NCBI GenBank assembly: GCA_036873135.1
Contig: JAPTYO010000007.1
Span: 58,204,383-58,268,382 of the forward strand
Origin: Clarkia xantiana subsp. parviflora
Lineage: Eukaryota > Streptophyta > Magnoliopsida > Myrtales > Onagraceae
Direction: 5' to 3'
DNA: 64,000 bases
Shown: one piece after another, positions 45,690-57,766 of the stretch
Numbering within the stretch: the stretch's first letter is position 1
Layout: each line of letters begins with the position of its first letter
Position numbers and translations under genes: made by a program
Notes under the pieces: generated by a model
Databases searched by the model: none
Seen by the model: the letters and a program-made list of their open reading frames with translations, nothing else
What the model was told of the DNA's origin: nothing

Positions 45690-46500
45690 TGTTGGGATTC
45701 GGGAAATGGACTTTAGGTCTCGCCTTTAACTCGCTCCTTTAGGTGTCTTTCTCTATCTCTCGGGTGATTAATTTCCTTTAGGGCTTTTTGTAAGTGGCGA
45801 GGACCTGAAAAGGGGTGGGGATGGCCCCTGATTCCACTCCGAAGCTTAAGTCAATTAATGGAATTTAAGAGAGAATACTTAAAAGTATCTGAATCAAGAT
45901 TAAGTAAATAATGAAAGTGAGTCCCTATTTATAGGGGGAGTGTACCGACTTTAAGTGGTGGTTACCCTCTTGGGAGGGTTTCTATCCAACAGTCGGCTTA
46001 AGCAGGTGACAAGAAGGTTGCCAGCTGGTATCTCTTCCTTAGGAGGAAGGTTTTCGTGGTATAGAGAGCGGCGAGCAGGTCGCCAGCTGGTGCCTCTTCC
46101 TTCAGAGGGAAGTCTTCTAAAGGCGGCGAGCAGGTCTCCAGCTGTCCTTTCCTTCAGAGGGAAGTCTTCTAAAGGCGGCGAGCAGGTCTCCACCTGTCCT
46201 TTCCTTAAGAGGGAAGGTTTCTTCTAAGTACCTAATGGTCGACTCGACTTGATTCGTACCTTAGAAGGGAAGCTTTGGTCCTCAACTCGACTTACACCTT
46301 AAGAGGGAATCTTTGAGTGACCTTTTCGTCTTGCCCTCATTTATGGTCGTTGCCTTGGAAGTCGACTTCTGTTTGTAGGGTGGTCGACCATTCGTCTTCA
46401 TCTCCTTATTCTTGACTCGAATGGTCGATCATATATTCTTTTGGGATCTTGACTTTTATTCTGCCGACTCGTAGTAGGCTGCCTCGAATCATATCCAACA
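45690..46500 (-). repeat. 5' LTR of gypsy element 2
   Basis: 811 bp. Matches 41139-41972 apart from a ~23-bp deletion near its left end (GATTCGGG versus GATCAAGATGACGTGG...) and scattered substitutions. Confidence 0.87.
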
Positions 46501-47499
46501 TCATCCACGTACAAGGTTAAGATGATATACTTAGATCCGGAGGTCTTAGTGTATACGCAGGGATCCTCATGGAGGTTCACGAATCCGTTTCCAATGATTT
46601 CCTCGCGGAACCTGCGATACCATTGTCGAGATGATTGTTTAAGACTGTAGATAGACCTATGGAGTTTAAAAACTAATCGTTCGTTGCCAGGAGTAATGAA
46701 ACCCTCCGGCTATTCCATGTAGATCTCTTCCTCCAAGTTTCCATGGATGAATGCGGTCTTAACATCCATTTGGTGCAGCTCGAGATCGAGGCATGAAACG
46801 AGGGCAAGGATGGCCCTGAACGTGGTGTAACGCACAGTCGGTGAGTATGTTTCATCGAAGTCCACTCCGTGCAGCTGGATATATCCTTTCGCAACAAGTC
46901 GGGCTTTATATCGCTCGACTTCTCCATCAGCAGTGAGTTTGAGCTTCAAAACCCACTTAGCCCCTATAGCTCTGCGTTTAGTAGGTAGATCAACTAAAGA
47001 CCATACTGAATTGGCTTTCATTGAGGCGATCTCTTCCTCCATTGCTTTCCTCCATTCCTTCGCTTGAGGTCCTTCCAGTGCTTGCTTAACCGTTACCGGT
47101 TCATCAACAGACGTTAGAGTGAGTATTTCACCTCTTTTAATGGGATACTTCTTGGGAGAAGTTCGTTGCCTTTGACTTCGTCTAGGCTTGTTTGTCCCAT
47201 CTTGAGTTTGATCGATACTCCCACTCGGAATAATGCTTCTTATCAGAGCATCACCCCCACTGGGAATAATGGCAGTGCTGGAACCTTGACTGACAACTTT
47301 CCTTGGACATCCTCTCGGTCTCGGGATTCTACCTCCGCGGTTAATTCCTTGATCACTAGGACCTGGAATCGAGTTGGTTAATCCAATCCCACTAGGAACA
47401 ATGGGTAGTTGTGTCGTTATTGGATTTTCATCCGGTGGTTCAGCAACGTGATTCTCAGGTTCAACTTGATTCGCATTACCAGCATTAGTGATTTGAGTG

Positions 47500-48720
47500 T
47501 GTGGTGGGGAGGGAGCCCTCCCACTGGGTTTACTATGATAATGTCTCCATTATCATTTACCATTTCATTCACTTGTGCTGTGTCAAATATCCCACTCGAA
47601 GTAAGTGGGACATGGGAATCGCCGCCAAATCTCCCATTCGATCAAGACTTCGTCTGTTTTATAAGCGTTGGAATTTCTCTCTCAAGATTTGTAATGTTTC
47701 ATGTTCGACCACGGCACCATAATTTGAAGCTAATTTTAAAATTGTATTGACTAAGAGTGTTTTGATACTCTTTATCCAAATACTTTTTTTTAATGCGCAA
47801 ATTAATGTCACACTTTGATAAGGAGTAACCCATATCATTTCCTTTAGCTAGTTTATGGCAACGTGTTTTGACCGATTTTCGTGAAGCAAAGAATTACATT
47901 TATGCGAGTAAACGATAGTTCATCCCGTGATTCGTTGAATTATAACATTATTTAATTTTAGATTATGCTCCTTGAAGTGTTTTCTGAAATGAATGTCTCG
48001 CCAGACTTATGGTTCAAAGCTAATAATGGGAGAGTCATTTTACCGACTACTTCCTTTCGTTTGTTAACTCATTCAGAGACATATACACCTCTTGAATTAT
48101 GTATTGGGCTTACGCTTATGCATGAATTGATATTATACTAGCTCGTGGTACCCTTTAAGGGGTACCTCTTGCTTTTGTACAAATAATCAATGAGTTATTC
48201 CATAAATGAAAATTCAGCATTCATTTCATTAAAACATTTCAGCTTTGAATTTGTACTTTGAAACGATGTATTCCGTCTTTCGATGTACACGTGCGAATGG
48301 CGCCGAAAACCAGTTTATCCGTGGTTTAAATCGTTTCGTTTCCAAATTTAAATCAATTTAATCTAATCAGTTTTGAATATGTTTAATTATTACATGAGTT
48401 ATCATTTAAATGGATTACTAACAAATAAGAAAGATATAGCAATGCATCGAATGGAAATAACGGTAAAATCAAAATAACGCGAAGAAGATGAATATTCAAT
48501 ACTCAATTCCATCATTTTTACATGCGTTATTGGAAAGGTAAAGTAAACTGAAATTTCAAAAGTTCTTGCAAGTAAAGATAAAGTTTTTCATTTAATCTTT
48601 ATTAATCCGGGGCATCCTCCTTCAGGTCTATGCTGATTCCGCTTCTCGGTTCTGTAATTCAAATGCAGAAAGTTGAATTACTTCTCGAGTTCGAGGAATC
48701 CAAAGAGAATGTATGATTTT
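47500..48720 (-). other. about 1.2 kb between RT and gag of element A, no recognised domains
   Basis: Homologous to 35101-36420 and 59720-60980 (shared phrases CGAAGTAAGTGGGAC, GGGAGAGTCATTTTA, ACTTCCTTTCGTTT). No protease or integrase motif seen. Confidence 0.6.
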
Positions 48721-48725
48721 CATCA

Positions 48726-49107
48726 TTATTTCTCAATACGTACCTTGAGAGGATTGGTACAGGTAGCAGTCAGGTTTCCTTTCACGCCACACCTGAAACA
48801 CGTTCGAGTTTCCTCTTTACGTGTTTGTTTTGCTTGCCTTTTCTTGCCGCCAGATTTCTTGCGTTTGAACCTCCTTTGGGGTTTGGGAAACACAAACTTC
48901 TTGATCCTTAGCATCCCATTCATCATGGAATTCCTTCAGATTTGCCGCGATCTCTCCTTCATGCCTGGTGTATTTCGTAGTCAAGTGCTCCAAACCCCTC
49001 ATTTCAGCAATCACCATATTTACTCGTTTATTCCAGATTTTATAATTATTCTCATTCAATCTTATCCCCTTATTTGTTTGGGAGATAACATTGCTTGTCG
49101 CAGCCAT
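48726..49107 (-). pseudogene. copia Gag of element A, internally deleted
   Basis: Starts MAATSNVISQTNKGIRLNEN at 49107. About 450 bp of the middle is missing compared with the Gag at 36430-37258, and the frame shifts at DEWDAKDQE. The zinc knuckle reads CFRCGVKGNLTATC (48726-48926): the zinc-binding His is replaced by Asn. Confidence 0.78.
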
Positions 49108-49109
49108 TG

Positions 49110-50431
49110 ATAATCATGCATGATCAGGAAGACAATAACATTTTGAAAATGAATTGCAAACATCGAATTATCTATTAAGATGGAATACGACAAATAATGA
49201 TGCTTAAGTAATCTAGACCAAACCAACCCCCAGTAAACCAAGGGAATGGGGTCCGTGAAAGAGTTCACACCATCTTCATCTTCAATCTAATAGATTAGTC
49301 TTTTTAAAAACGGTTATTCTATAAAAAATTACCGGAACAGGAATATTTTGAAAAATATGCATACCCGATCTTGGCTTTCCCAATACCCTTTTTATTTTGA
49401 AAATTATTCGACAATTTACGCATGCATACATAATTCTACTACACTTAGCAAATTATCACATCATGCCATAAAATCGGTCAAACCAAACATCATGCATATG
49501 CGTCATGCGTCTAATGTTCCGAGGAACTCATGCTAGCATATATAATTCTACTATAAAGTAAACTATCACATGCTATTACATCATCAAAATCCTAGCATAC
49601 GTGTCATACATGAAACTTCTATAAACATGCATAACTGGCGACTGGATTTTTGTTTTAAACACTTTTAAAATATTAGGGGCAGATTTGCAATTCATGCTTA
49701 CAATCAATCATGCGAATTTCTAGACATGAATCCTAGGCAATTCCTACTATCACAACATGTCTATCCTATTGCTCAAACTTTAAATCCCAGAGCATAGCTC
49801 ACGATATAATTTCCAGCTAGCTTGACTTAGTCAAGTCGACAGGTCTAATTATATCAAAATACATAGCCGAAAGTAAACAATTGCAATTCAGCCTACTAAT
49901 TTAAACCAGTCCCTAAAACATGCATTTCCAAGATCCATCCCCATAATCGTAACCGGGCAATAAGGTTTATTTAAAATGTGGAATTTAAACCTTTTGAGCA
50001 CAGTTTAGGCTAATTTTAAAGTTCAAAACATTTGGATTATAAAAAGTTGACATCCTATTTTATTAAATTGACTTAAAAATTTCGTTATAGTCAATTTAAA
50101 ATCCGGTTCAGTTCGGTCCAAATCGGTTTAATAAAATAGGTTTTCGGTTAGATTCATCACTCAAAACCGGTTCGGTTTAGATTCACTTAGTTACTTAGGT
50201 CCAACCCTACCCATCTAGGTCGGTCCGATTAAGAAAACCCGGATTGGTTTAACCCGCTCCGTTAACACAAATTGGATTGGCCCATAAACCCTAGTGGGTT
50301 CGGCCAAAATACTTCCTCGGGCTAAATAGGGTTTTAAAATCCACCAAAAACTTAACTTAGCCACAAGAAATGTTAATTATGTAAAATAATTTCCAACATT
50401 GCTAATATATATATATATAATTCCGCATTTA

Positions 50432-50462
<31 letters not shown>

Positions 50463-51138
50463 AATATTGTCAAGATTCTATCTTTAAGATGTAAATCAAT
50501 TTACAATATAAACATATATATATAATTCGGCCAACACATATATATATACATATAATTATTGTCAAATATATGTTTAGGGATAAAATATATAGACAATATA
50601 TCTTCTTAATCTTTTTAAGTAACTAAATCCTATCAATATATTTTTATCCCTATCTTTTAGCTAAATATATTGATAGTATATATATTTTACTATATAATGT
50701 GAATCTTTTCCTTATCATTCCAATTTATAGATATATTGTCATCTTTAATAAAATTAAAATATGGTAACAAATATATCTATTCTAGGCCGGCCGAATTTTT
50801 CTTTCTTGCACCCTAAGAAATTAAATTTTTTTCCTAATGATCACTAGAGTTTTCGGCCAAAAACACCAAGAATTGGAAAAATTGTCAAATTTTAAGATCA
50901 AAAACCATTATGATCATGAATCCAAATAATGTTCTTGATAAAACTTATCTTGTTCTTGAAGATCATGAATATCAAACTTAAATATGAACATGAAATTTTC
51001 GGAACCCCTTTAAAAACATGTAAAATCCGAAAATTTAAAGTCTTTAAAGATTAAAAACACGAATATGTGTTTAAAAATTTCGGTGTTCATAAAAAATTCA
51101 AGAACATTAGTTTATCAAAATCATGAACTCCTAAACCT
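49110..51138 (-). other. untranslated leader of element A
   Basis: Two-kilobase AT-rich leader with TA microsatellites (50403-50462) and GGTTCGG-type motifs, homologous to the leaders of E, the composite and G. No gene. Confidence 0.7.
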
Positions 51139-51151
51139 CGCTCTGATACCA
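51139..51151 (-). promoter_or_regulatory. primer binding site of element A
   Basis: TGGTATCAGAGCG on the minus strand, one base from the LTR at 51153: initiator tRNA-Met type. Confidence 0.82.
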
Positions 51152-51152
51152 C

Positions 51153-51761
51153 TGTTTGATTACGGGGACGTAATACTAGGAAACACTAAATTCAGAACGT
51201 GCTAGTAATCAAAATTATGCAGCGGAAGAATTCGCACATACCTTTAGTCGATTCCTTTGCCCAAGATGTTGTGGAGGGAGTTCACGATCCACCAGTCGAA
51301 ACGTCGTGCAAGTTCTTAGAAAGAAGTCCCACGAAGTATAGCTCCACAGCAAATCCTCTGATCAGTTCTTCATCAGGGACAGATCCTCGGATTGATTGCT
51401 CGAAAGCAATTTGGCACACCCTTGGTGATGAACAAGGTCCGGCCGAATATTGTACTAAGGAGTGAGGGAAATTCACTACAATTTACTTTTAAGGAGAGTT
51501 ATGAATTGTATTGTGAAAATCTCAATACACCTCTATATATAGGAGGAATGGAGTGGACAAAAGTCCACTTCATTCTATGTGGTACTAATATTCGGCCGGC
51601 CACCTATTGTAGAAGGGAGGCCCAATTTTGAACCTCTCATGTCATTAGGGAATTGAGTCAGGCCCAATTACCCTAATGTGACATTTACCCAATTGACTTA
51701 GGTAAGATACACATATATTAACGGGCTACCATTTACGGCGCCCGTACACCTTATGCCAACA
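51153..51761 (-). repeat. 5' LTR of element A
   Basis: 609 bp, TGTTTGATTACGG to CTTATGCCAACA, pairing with 29562-30171. Flanked by GTTCG at 51762-51766. Confidence 0.85.
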
Positions 51762-52188
51762 GTTCGGACCAAACCAGATTTTAAATAAAACCGACCCAAA
51801 CCAGATTTATGGAACCGAACCTAACCGGATTGAACCGAAATTAACTGAACTGAACCAGATTTTTCAAGATCAAATTCAAGTCAATTAATAAAATGAGATG
51901 GTCAAGTTTTAAAATCCAAATGTTTTCAAACTTTAAATAATCTACACAGTGTTCGTAGGTTTAAAATTTGCACGTTTTAATTAAACCTTAATGCCTAGTT
52001 TTGATTATGGGGATGGGTCTCGGAAATGCATGATTTTGGGACTGGAATAATTAGAGGGCTGAATTGCAATTGTTTACTTTTCGTCACATATATTTATTAG
52101 AAATGTCGTCTTGACTATGTCAAGCTAGCTGGGAATTGGGGACAGAGCCCTGGTTAAATATATGGTTCGCGGACTAGGACAGACATGT
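51762..52188 (+). other. leader of element E, continued
   Basis: Continues the plus-strand leader broken at 29561 (CCGAACC motifs, then GTCAAGCTAGCTGG). Cut at 52188 by element D. Confidence 0.65.
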
Positions 52189-55100
52189 TGTAGGATTACG
52201 AGGCAGATTACTACGGAAACATAAACACAGGTACGTGCTTGTAATCAGAATTACGCAGCGGAAGATGTGCACACACCTTAAACCTTTTCCGTAGTCCCAG
52301 GATCTAGCTGAGGGAGTTCTCAATCCATCGGACGGAACCCGTAGAGGTTCTTTGTTAAGGAAGCCCTACGCGGTATAAGCTCCACAGCAAAGCCTCTGTT
52401 CGATTCTTGGCAGGGACGGATCTCCGGAGTGTTTGCTCGAAGCAGATTGGCACACCCTTGGTGTCAAAGGTGGGTTCGGCACGAAATTATGTATTTAGGG
52501 AGGAGGGGTTTTCTCTTAAATGACCACTTAGGAAGAATTGAGAATTACCCTAATAAAAACCCTTACACCCCTTATTTATAAGAGGAGCAAAGTGGACAAA
52601 AGTCCATTTTTCCCCTTGTTGAGTTCGGCCGACCTATATGTATAAGGGAGGCCCAATTTTGGGCCTCTCATGTCAATTGGGAATTGGGTCAAGCCCAATT
52701 TCCCTAATGTGACATCTACCCAATTTCTTAGGTAACATATACATATTACCATATGCTAACAGCTCCCACTCGCTGGAATTGGAGGGTGCCTGTTAATGTA
52801 TTGTTGCCCAAATCGCATAAACATTTTACTCTTCTGATCTTGCCCCTGCTTCCGAATAGTTCATACGAGGTTTTCCGTGCGACCGGCGGATACGACATGC
52901 ATCGTGCTACTCATCTGTTAGGAGTGTTGTAGCGCCCGCGGAACGTTGATTCCCCGTCTAAAACCAACCTGTTAAAAACATCAATTTGTATCGCGTTAAA
53001 AACTGATAATTCTGCTATTGCCTAGTTTCTACATAGGAATACTTCTCCAGGGAATCCGTACAAGTATTCACAACCTTCAACTAATATCCGGTTGGTGGCC
53101 ACCTAGTGAATAAAAGAGTCGGTGAATTACATGTGAACTTGACCATCCCCATTGCTCATACCCTTAGTCAAACCCAACCGGTTTCTAAAGACGTTGTAAC
53201 TTGACCTTTTTCTTCAGCACTGCGCTCATACGCCGAGAAGCGAACATTGAGCGTGACCTTAGGTATGAGTTCTGAGTCCATGAGGATACTTCGGGTGCCT
53301 CTTCATAAGGCTCCCGGGATCAATCACACGCTCGAGGTGAAGAAGTTTGTGCCCATCCGAATCTCGAGGATTCTACCTAGCACAACCGAGCATGACCCCG
53401 TGGTCGAACGTGGCACGCGTAATATGAAGCACGCGTAGTATGAAGCACGCGTCGATAACATACCCAAGCATCCTCAGGTATGGGATATGTCAATGATGCT
53501 ATCGCAGTCTTTCATCTGGCCCGGAATGTGGTTAATGACGAATGAAGTTCATCACTGGCGAAGTGCAAAACGAAGATCATATCGTTTTACTCCGAAACCA
53601 AATGATCGTTTTGCGTAACCAAGTTTCCCAACTAGTTCTTAGCAAGTCTTGCTTCGGCAGAGGGCCCCCTCTCCTACAAGGCGACTGTGCCCGTGTGACA
53701 AGGCAAGGCCCACATTCGACATAATTTAGGCAGAGGATTGCGTCCTCGTACGACTTAGTTTATAGACCGTAAAATCCGATGTAATCAAGCATTATGACGT
53801 CGATGAATCATAAACTCGATTTGCAATTCTCTCATTTATCAATATGTAGCTTTCAATTATCAAAATGTTATCACAGATTATACGCCCACTTTTAAACCCT
53901 ACACAATCCAAGCAGTTTAACATGCTTTTTAAATGTCTCCTTGCGTAGTGGTTTAGTTAATTGGTCTGCCACCAGGTCATCAGTGGGCGAGTATTCTAAA
54001 GTGATTATATTCTCTTCTACCACAGATTTAGCATAATTATATTTCACATCAATGTGTTTAGTCATACTATGGTAGTTTGGATCCTTTACTGCTGCAATGG
54101 CTGCCTAACTGTCAGAGTACACCTTCACAGGCTTACTTCAGACATCGCCACCAAGCAGCGCAGTAAGAAGCCATTTCAGCTAGACCGCTTCCTGTGCATT
54201 TTTTGAGAGAGCAACAAATTCCGATTTCATTGTAGACAGCGCGGCACGGGATTACTTCTTACTCGTCCATGAAATGGAGGCATCAGCAAGGAGAAACACT
54301 CCTCTTGTGGTGGACTTACGATCGTCTGGATTGCCACCATGGTCGGCGTCACTGAATCCGGTCAATTCTAACTTCCAGTCCTCATAGCATAGTACGTAGT
54401 CGGCAGTACCTTTCAGATATCGCATGATCCGCTTTACAACTTTTAAATGGTGATAGCCAGGGTCTGATTGGAAGCTTGCTACTAGGCCCACAGCGTAACA
54501 GATGTCCGGACGAGTGCAAAGCATGGCGTACATGAGATTTCCGACCATGCTTAAATACTCTACACTCCTCATATGTTCACGCTCTTTATGCCTCTTCGGG
54601 CTGTCGCGTTTTGAGAAAGCGCACCTGAATACTATCGGCGTTTCCACGGGTTTACTATCTTGTTATCTAAACCTTTTCAACAGATTGTTGATGTAGGCAT
54701 CCTGAGATACACACAATCTCCGAGCGGCACGATCTCTAGCAATCTTAATGCCCAAGATGTATGTAGCATCTCCCATGTCTTTCATCTCAAATACAGATGC
54801 CAACAAGGACTTTGATTCATGCATGAAACTCACATCGTTCGCAGCAATGAGTTTGTCATCCACGTATAAAGTTAAGATGACGTAGACCCAGAGGTCTTTG
54901 TATACACGCATGGATCCTCGTGAAGATTCACGAATCCGTTTCCAACGATCTCTTCGTGGAATCTGCCGTACCATTTCCGAGACGATTGTTTAAGAACTTT
55001 ACGTTCGTTACCAGGAGTAATGAAAACCTCTGGTTGCTCCATAGAGATCTCTTCCAATAGGTTTCCGTGGAGGAATGCGGCATTAACATCCATTTGGTGC

Positions 55101-56038
55101 ATCTCTAGATCGAGGCATGCGACCAAGGCAAGTTTTGCCCTGTCTGTGGTGTCCCACACAGTCGGTGAGTATGTCTCATCAAAGTCCACTCCGTGAAGCT
55201 GGGTGTATCCTATCGCAACTAGTCGAGTTGTATCGCTCGACATTTCCATCAGCAGTGAGTTTCAGTTTCAGAACCCACTTAGCCCCTATGGCCCTACGGT
55301 TAGCAGGTAAATCAACTAAAGACCGTACCGAATTGGCTTTCATTGAGGCGATCTCTTCCTCCATTTCTTTCCTTCATTCCTTCGTTTGAGGTCCTTTTAA
55401 CGCTTCTTGAACCGTTACCGGTTCGTCAATAGAAGTTAGGGTGATTATTTCACCCTTTTCGTTGCGATACTTCTTGGGATAAGTTCGATGTCTTTGAATT
55501 CGTCTAGGCTCGTTAATCCCATCTTGAGTCTGAACGTTTCTCCTAATAGAAATAATGCTTTCTATCGAAGCATCACTCCCACTGGGGACAAGGGCAGTGC
55601 TGGAACCTTGACCTACAATTTTCTTGGATGACCTCTTGGTCTCGGGATTCTACCTCCGAGATTAATTCCTTGATCACTAGGACCTGGAACCAAGTTGGTT
55701 GATCCACTCCCACTGGGAACAATGGGTAGTTGTGGCATTATTGGATTTTCATACAGCGGTTCGGCTACGTGATTATCAGGTTCAACTTGATTCGCACCTG
55801 CAACAATAGTGATTTGTGTGGCAATATTGGCTCCTCCCACTGGATTTATTATGAAAATGTCTCCATGTTAATTTACCATTTCATTCACTTGTGTTGTTGC
55901 CTCAAATCTCTCACTCGAAGTAAGTGGGACATGGCCATCTTCGTTATTTTTCTCCAATTCGATCAAGACCGCGTATGTTTTCATTTCACCAAGCGTTGGA
56001 AATTCATCCTCAAGGAATGTAACGTCTCATGTTCGACC
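52189..56038 (-). mobile_element. copia element D, first part (minus strand)
   Basis: 3' LTR 52189-52761 (TGTAGGATTACG to ATATGCTAACA), 3' non-coding block 52762-53880, RNase H-RT to about 55850, then interrupted at 56038 by element F. The 5' part is not seen and probably lies beyond the window. Its LTR is the most divergent of the set and its TATA-side palindrome has decayed. Confidence 0.78.
53896..55850 (-). pseudogene. copia RT-RNase H of element D
   Basis: Segments: 54252-54647 (GNLMYAMLCTRPDICYAVGL, SDADHGGNPDDRKSTT), 54663-54974 (LTLYVDDKLIAANDVSF: Ile after YVDD changed to Lys; YILGIKIARDRAARRL), 54872-55364 (RT start) and the 55613-55840 linker. Multiple frameshifts and stops. The RNase H C-terminus near 53900-54240 is degenerate. 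Confidence 0.78.
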
Positions 56039-56431
56039 TGTTGGATTACGGGGACGTAATACTAGGAAACACTAAATCATGTACGTGCTAGTAATCACAA
56101 TTACGCAGTGGAAGAATTCGCACATACCTTTTAGATGAATCCTTTGCCCAAGATCTTCGTGGAGGAAGTTCACGATCCACCAATCGGAACCTCGTGCAAG
56201 TTCATGGAAATAAGTCCCACGTAGTATGTCTCCACAGAAAATCCTCTGATCAGTTCTTCAGCAAGGATGGATCTTCGGACTGATTGCTTTGAAAGCAATT
56301 TGGCACACCCTTGGTGACTATATGGTTCGGCCAAAATATAGGAGAGGGGAGGAGGGATTTTCACTCTTAAATTACTCTAAGGAAGGACTTGTTGATCACT
56401 TATTAAAAACCCCTAACACTCCCCTTTATAT

Positions 56432-56471
56432 AGGAGGAGTAAAGTGGACAAAAGTCCACTTCACTCCTCCT
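56432..56471 (-). promoter_or_regulatory. long palindrome beside TATA box in F LTR
   Basis: 18-bp arms with one mismatch (AGGAGGAGTAAAGTGGAC and GTCCACTTCACTCCTCCT) around AAAA, directly beside CTTTATATAGG. The longest of the family. Confidence 0.75.
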
Positions 56472-57766
56472 CTAATATTCGGCCGGCCTATTGATGTGGG
56501 AGGCCCAATATTTGGGCCTCTCACGTCAATTAGGAATTAGGACAAGCCCAATTACCTTAATATGAAATTTACCCAATTGTCTCAGGTAACACACACAATA
56601 TAACGGGCTACCATTTACGGCGCCTGCACACCTTATGCTAACAGCTCCCACTCGTCGGAATGGGAGGGTGCCTGTTAATGTATCGTTGTCCGAATCTCAT
56701 CAACATTTCAGTCTTCCGATCTTTCCCCTGCTTCCGAAGAGTTCATACGAGGTTTGCCGTGTGACCGGTGGATACGACGGGCATCGTGCTACTCATCTGT
56801 TAGGAGTGTTATAGCGCCCGCGAAACATTGATTCCCTGTCGTCAATCAATATGTTAATAAAATATTAATCGTATCGCATTGTATCCTTGGTCAACAGTAA
56901 TTCTCCATTTGCCTAGTTTCCACATAGGAATACTTCTCCAAGGCATCCGTACAAGTATTCACAACCTTCAACTAATATCCGGTTGGTGGCCACCTAGTGA
57001 ATACAAGAGTCGGGTAATTACATGTGAACTTGACCATCCCCATCACTCATACCCTTAGTCAAACCCAACCGGTTTCCACAGACGTGGTCACTTGGCCTTT
57101 TTCTTTGGCACTACGCTTGTACGTCGGGAAGCGGACTTTGAGGCTGACCTTAGGTATGAGTTCCGAGTCCGTGCGGATACTTTGGGCGTCTCTTCATAGG
57201 GCACCCGGGATCAATCACACACTCGAGGTGAAGAAGTTTGCGCCCATAGGAATCACGAGGATCCTAGCTAGCACAATCGAACATGACGCCGTGGTCGAAC
57301 ATGGAACGCGCAGTATGAAGCACGCGTCGATAGCATACATGAACTAGTCAGGGGTGGGATATGTCAATGATGCTACCGAATAATATTTCATATGGTCCTG
57401 AATGTGGAAGATGACGGACGGAATCCATTGCGACGATTTACAAAACGAAGATCAAGTCGTGTTTTACCGAGACTAAGTGATCGTTTCGTATAACCAGGTT
57501 TATCCCCCTGGTTCTCAGCCGATCTTGATATGGTAGAGGTGCCCCTAACCTAAAAGACGAACGTGTCTGTGTGACGAGGCAAGGCCCACATTCGACATAA
57601 TTTTAACGAAAGACTTTTACATCCTCCTACGACTCAGTTTATAGACCGTAAAACCTGATGTTATTAATCAGCATGACGTCGATAAATCATGTACTCAAAA
57701 TTTGAAATTCTTTATTCAATCAAAATATAATTTCAATAATGTTATCACTAATACAAGCCACTTATT

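Larger units (their letters stand above)
41139..46500 (-). mobile_element. Tat-type gypsy element 2, internally deleted
   Basis: LTRs 41139-41972 and 45690-46500, target duplication TCATC (41134-41138 and 46501-46505). The primer site TGGCGCCGTCTGTGGG lies beside the right LTR (about 45671-45687, minus strand). The order is gag, fused RNase H, second RNase H, partial integrase, tandem array, 3' LTR. Protease and RT are missing, so it could only have moved with help if the deletion came first. The LTRs differ at only about 2-3% by eye, apart from a ~23-bp gap, so it is younger than gypsy element 1. Confidence 0.87.
40170..47450 (-). pseudogene. copia RT-RNase H of element A, split at YVDD by a gypsy element
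   Basis: 40170-41133 is one long frame with DDILIAANDVSF at its start, then YILGIKIARDRAARRLCLSQ, GSLMYAMLCTRPDIC and the RNase H end MVADPLTKPL. The upstream part resumes at 46506: LHEDPCVYTK...LTLYVDD (to 46580), then 46710-47042 with RT start WSLVDLPTKRRAIGAKWVLK and a linker to about 47450. The gypsy insertion with TCATC duplication falls in the two Asp codons of YVDD. Confidence 0.85.
29562..51761 (-). mobile_element. copia element A, hosting two nested insertions
   Basis: Bounded by LTRs 29562-30171 and 51153-51761 with a 5-bp target duplication GTTCG (29557-29561 and 51762-51766). It sits in the leader of element E. Removing the composite 31015-39880 and the gypsy element 41139-46500 leaves about 8 kb: 3' LTR, 3' non-coding block, RNase H, RT, ~1.2 kb without recognised domains, gag, leader, primer site, 5' LTR. 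The LTRs differ by a few per cent by eye. Confidence 0.85.
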
